From Eisenbergiella tayi (lineage in GTDB: Bacteria > Bacillota > Clostridia > Lachnospirales > Lachnospiraceae): a stretch of DNA of 64,000 bases. This document shows positions 58,925 to 64,000 of this stretch, in pieces. Below the pieces are notes generated by a model that was not told the origin of the DNA, did not search any database, and saw nothing but the letters and a program-made list of their open reading frames with translations. The stretch spans positions 1,876,564 to 1,940,563 of the forward strand of contig NZ_MPDJ01000001.1 in NCBI RefSeq assembly GCF_001881565.1, given 5' to 3'. The position numbers and the translations under genes were made by a program. The stretch's first letter is position 1. Every line of letters starts with the position of its first letter.

Positions 58925-59751
58925 CAGGCATCCCCCTTCGGTATAAAGTTCTCAAAAATAAACAGTTTAAAATCTTTCCGACACATATCCATTTCCTCCT
59001 GGGAACGGATTGTCCATCCCACAGACAGGGCATGATAAAAATTACAGCATATTTTTCTGGACAAATCATTCCGGTAAACCCAGTTGTAGGCTATGAAATC
59101 CGGCCTTGCAGCAATGTTGGAAAGCATTTTTCCCAACAGAAAAAAAGGAAGGCTGCAGTTTTTATTCTCTTTGTTAAAATTGGTACACAGCTGTCCGCGG
59201 AATACATCCGGCCGGTTTTTCTTATACCAGATAAGAGCCGAAGGGTGGAAGGATTCAATGCAGTAAACTCCCTTATAGTCCTTTAGCAGACGGTTCACAG
59301 CTTCCGGAATCCGGTCATCCCTTTTATCCATTTTAATCTCAATAATCAGAGGAACCTGTCCCCTTACGAGATCGAGAAATTCCTGAAAGGTAGGAATCTG
59401 TTCCTGGGTATCCGCCAGTGTCAGCTCCTTCAGTTCCCTTAATGTCAGCTCGTTTACCCGTTTATCAACCCCGCACATCCGTGTCAGTGTGGAATCGTGG
59501 AAAACCACAGGATATCCGTCACTGGAAAGCTGGACATCCATTTCCATGCCGAAGCCTTTGTCGATAGCTCTCTGAAAGGCCTTCATGGAGTTTTCCGGTA
59601 TTCCCGCAGATAGATCATGAAGTCCCCTGTGCGCATAATAATGATGTAGAAGAGCCTTACAATCCGGCTTACGGAACCGAGGCATAATTAATACCATATA
59701 AAGTAAGAATAAGAGTAACAAAATAATGATTAATACAAGAAGTGCTTTCAT
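58924..59751 (-). CDS. Membrane-anchored glycerophosphodiester phosphodiesterase
   Basis: The 275-residue protein starts with a membrane helix (LLVLIIILLLLFLLYMVLIM). GDPD motifs are HRGLHD, PENSMKAFQRAI, EMDVQLSSDG and VFHDSTL, with IEIKMD later. It hydrolyses glycerophosphodiesters to glycerol-3-phosphate and an alcohol, working at the membrane face. The coupled HAD phosphatase gene follows. Confidence 0.93.
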   Translation of the reverse strand: MKALLVLIIILLLLFLLYMVLIMPRFRKPDCKALLHHYYAHRGLHDLSAGIPENSMKAFQRAIDKGFGMEMDVQLSSDGYPVVFHDSTLTRMCGVDKRVNELTLRELKELTLADTQEQIPTFQEFLDLVRGQVPLIIEIKMDKRDDRIPEAVNRLLKDYKGVYCIESFHPSALIWYKKNRPDVFRGQLCTNFNKENKNCSLPFFLLGKMLSNIAARPDFIAYNWVYRNDLSRKICCNFYHALSVGWTIRSQEEMDMCRKDFKLFIFENFIPKGDA

Positions 59752-59913
59752 GGAACAATCTCCTTTTTCTTTTGCCTGAATATTTCTTCTGTCATATTCC
59801 TAGTATATAGCGGTTTCTCTGAATTGTCATTCATAAAAAAACTATTGCATTCCGCATACACTCCATATAAAATGCACATAACAGTAAATAATACCGATTC
59901 ACAGGAGGTACCT

Positions 59914-60282
59914 ATGAAATTTAAGTTTGCCCATAATAATTTTAATGTAAAGGATCTTCAAAAATCGCTTCGTTTCTACGAGGAGGCCCTTGATTTGAAG
60001 CCCGTGCGCACCAAAGAGGCTCCGGACGGAAGCTTCACGCTTGCGTTTCTTTCCGATGGAACCACACCTCACCAGCTGGAATTAACCTGGCTGAGAGACT
60101 GGGAAAAAGCCACCTATGATTTAGGCGATAATGAATTCCATCTGGCCTTTACCGTAGATGATATGGAGGCAGCCCATTCCCGTCATAAAGAAATGGGATG
60201 CATCTGTTTTGAAAATGAAGCCATGGGAATTTATTTCATTCAGGATCCCGACGGTTACTGGATTGAAATCGTACCGGCCTGA
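59914..60282 (+). CDS. VOC family protein (glyoxalase I-like)
   Basis: The ATG at 59914 follows AGGAGG; 122 residues. The two beta-alpha-beta-beta-beta halves are visible (FNVKDLQKSLRFYEEALDL; HLAFTVDDMEAAHSRHKEMG), ending in IQDPDGYWIEIV. The metal ligands are compatible with a lactoylglutathione lyase-type site. Substrate unknown. The 3' end overlaps the convergent HD gene by 28 bp. Confidence 0.9.
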   Translation: MKFKFAHNNFNVKDLQKSLRFYEEALDLKPVRTKEAPDGSFTLAFLSDGTTPHQLELTWLRDWEKATYDLGDNEFHLAFTVDDMEAAHSRHKEMGCICFENEAMGIYFIQDPDGYWIEIVPA

Positions 60283-60788
60283 TCCGCCGTTCCTTCCGTA
60301 AGCCCGAACATGTCCCTGCATATGCTTTTTCCGCTTTCTGTGCGGAAGATACGCTGCAGGGCGTGTTCCGCGGCTTCACGGGATGCATTGTCTTCATATA
60401 AATTCACAAGAAAATCAGCCTCCACAAGAATCTGATAATCAAGCCCGTTAATATCCTGATAAGTATGATGATGGGCAACCAGGTAACATACTCTGTCAAT
60501 AACAGAGTCCTCAAAGCCCAGGGGTTCCAGCATCGTTCTTGCGATAACCGGACCTTCCAGCTCCTGATGCTTTCCGCTGCAGTCCCCATACTTTTCTTCA
60601 CTCACTTTAATGCCGATGTCATGGACAATAGCGGCAATTTCCAGAATATTCTGCTCATCATCCTCAAGCCCCTCCAATTTTCCTATCATGCCTGCAAAAT
60701 CATGAACCTTGATAAAATGCTGAATCCTTTTGGGATCCCTGGCATAATAGCGTATCATTTCTTTTAGCAGAAGCACATTTCTATCCAT
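60255..60788 (-). CDS. HD domain phosphohydrolase
   Basis: The ATG at 60788 follows AAAGGATGG; 177 residues. HD-domain positions are RIQHFIKVHDFAG, AAIVHDIGI and LVAHHHTYQDING; these metal ligands define the superfamily. Members hydrolyse phosphate esters of nucleotides. The precise substrate cannot be set. It diverges from the fumarase genes. Confidence 0.9.
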   Translation of the reverse strand: MDRNVLLLKEMIRYYARDPKRIQHFIKVHDFAGMIGKLEGLEDDEQNILEIAAIVHDIGIKVSEEKYGDCSGKHQELEGPVIARTMLEPLGFEDSVIDRVCYLVAHHHTYQDINGLDYQILVEADFLVNLYEDNASREAAEHALQRIFRTESGKSICRDMFGLTEGTADQAGTISIQ

Positions 60789-61046
60789 AAAATAACCATC
60801 CTTTCTTATAGAAATCCACACATACTGTCCTGTATATTTTATGATAGGAAAAGCCGGTATACAAGGGAAAATGAAAAAGATATCAGACTGCAGCCAAAAA
60901 GGTTCATTCTTTCGTCAGGCTATTCATCGTCTGCGCTGTGACCTTATGCTCCTATTATCCTTCGCTCCGCATCCGTCCGTGCGCCATCCTGTCCGGCATC
61001 CGGAAATATCATCGGTTTATCCCGCCCCAACAGGGGAAATCGCTGG

Positions 61047-61075
61047 TGACAAAGAAAAGAAACTATACTATAATT
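61047..61075 (+). promoter_or_regulatory. Promoter of the fumarase operon
   Basis: GTGACA (61047-61052) and TATAAT (61070-61075) are 17 bp apart. The remaining intergenic sequence from 60789 is C-rich in its middle (about 60950-61040) and shows no gene. Confidence 0.7.
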
Positions 61076-61119
61076 AAGAGAATCAGAGCAGTGACGTTAC
61101 GGGAAAGGATGAAAAGCAA

Positions 61120-61962
61120 ATGAGAACAGTGCAGGTATCCGAGATAACTGAAAATATAAAGGAAATGTGCATAGAAGCCAACCATACTCTCACAGAAGAT
61201 ATGGAACAGGCCCTGAACCATGCGGTCACCAAAGAACAGGCGGCTTTAGGAAAGCAGGTTTTGGGACAGCTCCAGGAGAATCTGCGCATAGCCAGAGAGG
61301 ACACAATCCCCATTTGCCAGGATACCGGAATGGCAGTGGTTTTTATGGAAATAGGCCAGGATGTCCATTTCGAAGGCGGGGCGCTTGAGGATGCGGTAAA
61401 TGAAGGAATCCGCCGGGGATATAAGGAAGGCTACCTCCGCAAATCCGTGGTAGGCGATCCTCTGCTCCGTGAAAATACCGGAGATAACACCCCCGGAATC
61501 ATACACTATACCATTGTGCCGGGAGAAAAGATAAAGATTACGGTAGCGCCCAAAGGCTTCGGAAGCGAAAACATGAGCCGTGTTTTCATGCTGAAGCCTG
61601 CAGACGGAATGGAAGGGGTTAAAAATGCGGTGCTCACTGCGGTGAAAGAAGCCGGCCCTAACGCGTGCCCGCCCATGGTTGTGGGAGTGGGAATCGGAGG
61701 AACTTTTGAAAAATGCGCTCTTATGGCGAAACAGGCATTGACCAGGCCTTTAAATGAACATTCCGAAATTCCCTATATAAAGGAAATGGAAGAGGAGCTT
61801 CTGGAAAGGATAAATCAATCAGGGATCGGTCCCGGAGGACTGGGAGGAACCACCACCGCGCTGGGAGTAAATATCAATACCTATCCCACACATATTGCAG
61901 GCCTGCCCGTTGCTGTAAATATCTGCTGTCATGTGAACAGACATTCCGTAAGAACCCTGTAG
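61120..61962 (+). CDS. Fumarate hydratase class I (or tartrate dehydratase), alpha subunit
   Basis: The 280-residue protein is the TtdA-type N-terminal half of the Fe-S hydratase. Cysteines in IPICQDTGMA, in the FEKCALMAK block and near the C terminus (NICCHVNRH) are candidate ligands of the [4Fe-4S] cluster. It works with the beta subunit at 62063 to interconvert fumarate and malate, or to dehydrate tartrate. GGAAAGGATG lies before the ATG. Confidence 0.92.
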   Translation: MRTVQVSEITENIKEMCIEANHTLTEDMEQALNHAVTKEQAALGKQVLGQLQENLRIAREDTIPICQDTGMAVVFMEIGQDVHFEGGALEDAVNEGIRRGYKEGYLRKSVVGDPLLRENTGDNTPGIIHYTIVPGEKIKITVAPKGFGSENMSRVFMLKPADGMEGVKNAVLTAVKEAGPNACPPMVVGVGIGGTFEKCALMAKQALTRPLNEHSEIPYIKEMEEELLERINQSGIGPGGLGGTTTALGVNINTYPTHIAGLPVAVNICCHVNRHSVRTL

Positions 61963-61970
61963 AACCCTTT

Positions 61971-62003
61971 ATATGGTAGTTCTTAATCTAAGTAATACCA
62001 TAT
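61971..62003 (+). promoter_or_regulatory. Inverted repeat between fumarase subunit genes
   Basis: ATATGGTA (61971-61978) and TACCATAT (61996-62003) are perfect 8-bp arms with a 17-nt spacer in the 100-bp gap. Role unknown: leader stem-loop or operator. Confidence 0.4.
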
Positions 62004-62062
62004 CTGCAGATAAAGTATCATATATAATAAGAAGAAAGCCGTTTGACCGGAGGAAGAACAGA

Positions 62063-62614
62063 ATGGAAAAACATATGAGAGTGCCCTTTACCAGACAGGA
62101 AGCGGCCACCCTGAAATCGGGAGATTACGTCTATCTTACAGGGACCATATACACGGCCAGGGATGCCGCCCATAAAAGAATGTATGAAGCCCTTATGAAA
62201 AAGGAAGCCCTTCCGTTTGATATCAGAGGAAATGTAATATACTATATGGGGCCGTCGCCCGCAAGAGAAGGGCGGCCTATTGGTTCCGCAGGCCCCACCA
62301 CCGCAAGCCGTATGGATAAATATACCCCTGCCCTTCTGGATTTGGGGATGCAGGGAATGATAGGAAAAGGAAAACGTACGGAAGAAGTCAGAGAAGCCAT
62401 GATCCGCAATGGCGCCGTATATTTTGCAGCGGTAGGAGGCGCCGGCGCCCTTCTTTCCAAATCCATCCTCAGCTCGGAGGTCATCGCTTATGATAATTTG
62501 GGAACGGAAGCGGTAAGAAAGCTTTCCGTAAAGGATTTTCCTGTTGTTGTGGTAATGGACAGCCAGGGAAATAATCTTTACGAAACCGCCATAAAGCAAT
62601 ATTGTAATGAATAA
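62063..62614 (+). CDS. Fumarate hydratase class I (or tartrate dehydratase), beta subunit
   Basis: I choose the ATG at 62063, which has GGAGGAAG; an in-frame ATG at 61973 would overlap the inverted repeat and exceed the usual length. The 183-residue product has IYTARDAAHKRM, YYMGPSPAREGRPIGSAGPT and AVGGAGALLSKSI, all TtdB motifs. It completes the enzyme encoded with the preceding gene. Confidence 0.93.
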   Translation: MEKHMRVPFTRQEAATLKSGDYVYLTGTIYTARDAAHKRMYEALMKKEALPFDIRGNVIYYMGPSPAREGRPIGSAGPTTASRMDKYTPALLDLGMQGMIGKGKRTEEVREAMIRNGAVYFAAVGGAGALLSKSILSSEVIAYDNLGTEAVRKLSVKDFPVVVVMDSQGNNLYETAIKQYCNE

Positions 62615-62634
62615 AAAGGAAAAGAGAATCAAAT

Positions 62635-63360
62635 ATGCGTAGAATAGCCTTGATGGTCTTCCGGCTTTTCTTTAAAGCCATTTATTATTTCAGCCACATC
62701 TGGTGGTGCAGTATCCATGAAAGCATCAGCTATGAGGAAGGCTTCAGGTGGTGTAAAAAGACAACCCTCGCCGCCAATAAGGCAGGCCGCGTGACAATTG
62801 AAGCCCATGGCGTGGAAAACCTGCCTGAAAAAGACGGGTTCATTATGTTTCCCAACCATCAGGGCCTTTTTGACGGCCTCGTATTCCTGGAATCCTGTCC
62901 GAAGGTCTTTTCCTTTGTAATGAAAAAGGAAGCCGCCAATGTCATTCTTCTCAAACAGGTGCGCAAGGCGCTGGGAGCCCTCGTTATTGATCGGGAAGAT
63001 CTGAGACAGTCCATGAAGATAATCCAGGCAATGGCAGAAGAAGTAAAAAAAGGCCGCAACTTTATTATTTTCCCGGAAGGCACCAGGAGCAGACAGGGAA
63101 ACCATACCCTTGAATTTAAGGGAGGCAGCTTTAAGGCGGCCATGAAAGCCAAATGTCCCATAGTACCCTGCGCCCTGATAGATTCTTTCATCCCCTTTGA
63201 TGAAAACAGCATCAGGAGGGTTACCGTAAAGATATTCTATCTGAAGCCCATGTATTATGAAGAATATAAGAATATGAAAACAACACAAATAGCAGAAGAA
63301 GTAAAAAGACGTATAGATGAAACAATTGCCGGATATACTCAGAAAGAGCCTCTCGCATAA
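62635..63360 (+). CDS. 1-acyl-sn-glycerol-3-phosphate acyltransferase (PlsC-type)
   Basis: The 241-residue protein has an N-terminal membrane-associated segment, the catalytic NHQGLFD (HX4D) and FPEGTRSRQG. It transfers an acyl chain to lysophosphatidate in phospholipid synthesis. It starts 20 bp after the fumarase beta gene and is probably in the same transcript. Confidence 0.92.
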   Translation: MRRIALMVFRLFFKAIYYFSHIWWCSIHESISYEEGFRWCKKTTLAANKAGRVTIEAHGVENLPEKDGFIMFPNHQGLFDGLVFLESCPKVFSFVMKKEAANVILLKQVRKALGALVIDREDLRQSMKIIQAMAEEVKKGRNFIIFPEGTRSRQGNHTLEFKGGSFKAAMKAKCPIVPCALIDSFIPFDENSIRRVTVKIFYLKPMYYEEYKNMKTTQIAEEVKRRIDETIAGYTQKEPLA

Positions 63361-63385
63361 GAAGTTCCCGGGTATATGAAAAAAC

Positions 63386-63403
63386 TTGGTAAAAACTTAC
63401 CAA
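63386..63403 (+). promoter_or_regulatory. Inverted repeat just upstream of the tRNA-Ser promoter
   Basis: TTGGTAA-AAAC-TTACCAA is a perfect 7-bp inverted repeat, 6 bp before the -35 box. It could be a regulator site; the T tract is too poor for a terminator of the PlsC gene. Confidence 0.4.
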
Positions 63404-63409
63404 AAAGAA

Positions 63410-63438
63410 TTGACAAACAGTTACGCCTTATGTATAAT
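63410..63438 (+). promoter_or_regulatory. Consensus promoter of tRNA-Ser
   Basis: TTGACA (63410-63415) and TATAAT (63433-63438) match the consensus exactly with a 17-bp spacer. Confidence 0.93.
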
Positions 63439-63499
63439 AACATTTGCGCTACCGAATGGGACGCGCACTTCATATTGGTAGAGGATAGTTCAGTTTTGT

Positions 63500-63588
63500 G
63501 GAGAAATACTCAAGAGGCTGAAGAGGCGCCCCTGCTAAGGGTGTAGGTCGTTTATAGCGGCGCGAGGGTTCAAATCCCTCTTTCTCCG
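63500..63588 (+). tRNA. tRNA-Ser (anticodon GCT)
   Basis: Acceptor GGAGAAA pairs with TTTCTCC, the anticodon loop is CTGCTAA, and there is a long variable arm typical of tRNA-Ser. Discriminator is G; CCA is not encoded. Confidence 0.96.
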
Positions 63589-63590
63589 TT

Positions 63591-63668
63591 CCCTTTACCG
63601 ATATAAAGGGGAGCTTGATTATAGCTTCGCGGGAAAAGAATCTTAAGAGATTGAGATTTCTTTTTTTT
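63591..63668 (+). terminator. Two hairpins after tRNA-Ser, the second a terminator
   Basis: CCCTTTA/TAAAGGG (63591-63610) is followed by AAGAATCT/AGATTTCTT (63636-63662, one bulge) with eight or more T. The second should end the tRNA transcript. Confidence 0.7.
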
Positions 63669-63730
63669 CGCACTTTTGCCGGATGAAAAGAACGAGTAAA
63701 ACTTATGGAAAATATAGGTTAAAAAAGTTG

Positions 63731-63760
63731 TTGACATTTGACAAAATATGGTGCTATAAT
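63731..63760 (+). promoter_or_regulatory. rRNA operon promoter P1
   Basis: TTGACA (63731-63736) and TATAAT (63755-63760) with an 18-bp spacer. Confidence 0.85.
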
Positions 63761-63825
63761 GAAAGTCCACCGCGAATGGCGATGGAACAGAGATTTAAAA
63801 GAAATAAAAAAAGTTAAAAAAGTGC

Positions 63826-63854
63826 TTGACTGACAGAACAACATGTGATAAGAT
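63826..63854 (+). promoter_or_regulatory. rRNA operon promoter P2
   Basis: TTGACT (63826-63831) and TAAGAT (63849-63854), 17-bp spacer. The tandem arrangement is usual for rRNA operons. Confidence 0.75.
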
Positions 63855-64000
63855 ATCAACTGTTGCGGCTGAGAAAGCAGCACACAGAACCTTGACAAAT
63901 AAACAGTAATGCAACCCTGAAAATTCTAAAAAAGAAAATTCAGAGAACAAGTTTTAAAGCTTCGAGAGAAGACCTTTAAGACACCCAAAAACAGTAAGAA
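63855..64000 (+). other. Leader of an rRNA operon (16S gene lies beyond the window)
   Basis: The sequence downstream of P2 has the leader pattern common before 16S genes in Lachnospiraceae (ACCTTGACAAATAAACAGTA, CCTGAAAATTC). The 16S gene itself is not reached. Confidence 0.75.

Overview
The window looks like the chromosome of a Firmicute of class Clostridia, most likely a gut Lachnospiraceae. The evidence is the strong AGGAGG-type ribosome sites, moderate G+C, the GlpP antiterminator, an HrcA-type CIRCE site, YesM/YesN regulators, a FloA/NfeD pair, and an rRNA leader of the kind seen in that family at the right edge. The species cannot be named from the sequence. No prophage, CRISPR array or integrase was seen.

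Layout. 1-5143: glycan hydrolase operon (GH31 cut by the left edge, a DUF6259-like TIM-barrel protein, GH38). 5279-9173: housekeeping and repair genes (gamma carbonic anhydrase, AlkD-like protein, Lrp regulator, OGG-type glycosylase, RlmI-like methyltransferase). 9701-14685: GH2 beta-galactosidase, flavin reductase, zinc-ribbon membrane protein, M42 peptidase. 14869-19874: MATE pump and a two-component system whose kinase and LytTR regulator genes flank nfeD-floA and an unknown gene. 19982-24710: glycerol-3-phosphate operon with GlpP and a target terminator. 25207-29319: diguanylate cyclase, MerR/GyrI pair, secreted repeat protein. 29522-34174: tRNA-Lys, tatD, rsmA, HAD phosphatase, ZIP transporter, DUF362 ferredoxin.

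34258-51097 is a large carbohydrate region: GH13 enzyme, sugar ABC transporter with YesM/YesN control, YicI-like GH31, then class II aldolase, PfkB kinase, FucI-like protein, ROK regulator and aldo/keto reductase. The last set reads as an isomerase-kinase-aldolase-reductase pathway for an unidentified sugar. 51240-57394 holds trpS and a second, LplABC-like transporter with an AraC regulator. 57565-63360 holds a CIRCE-controlled Hsp20, a GDPD/HAD pair, VOC and HD proteins, two-subunit fumarase and PlsC. The window ends with tRNA-Ser and tandem promoters plus leader of an rRNA operon.

The most unusual signal is a family of three long-hairpin elements (9326-9641, 24779-25128, and a half copy near 52446-52602). 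Two have 114-128 bp inverted arms, perfect in one copy. The arm sequences are unrelated between copies, but the tip is conserved, with the same bulge and mismatches, and two of its base pairs show compensatory changes. All three lie between divergently transcribed genes. I do not recognise this as a named family.
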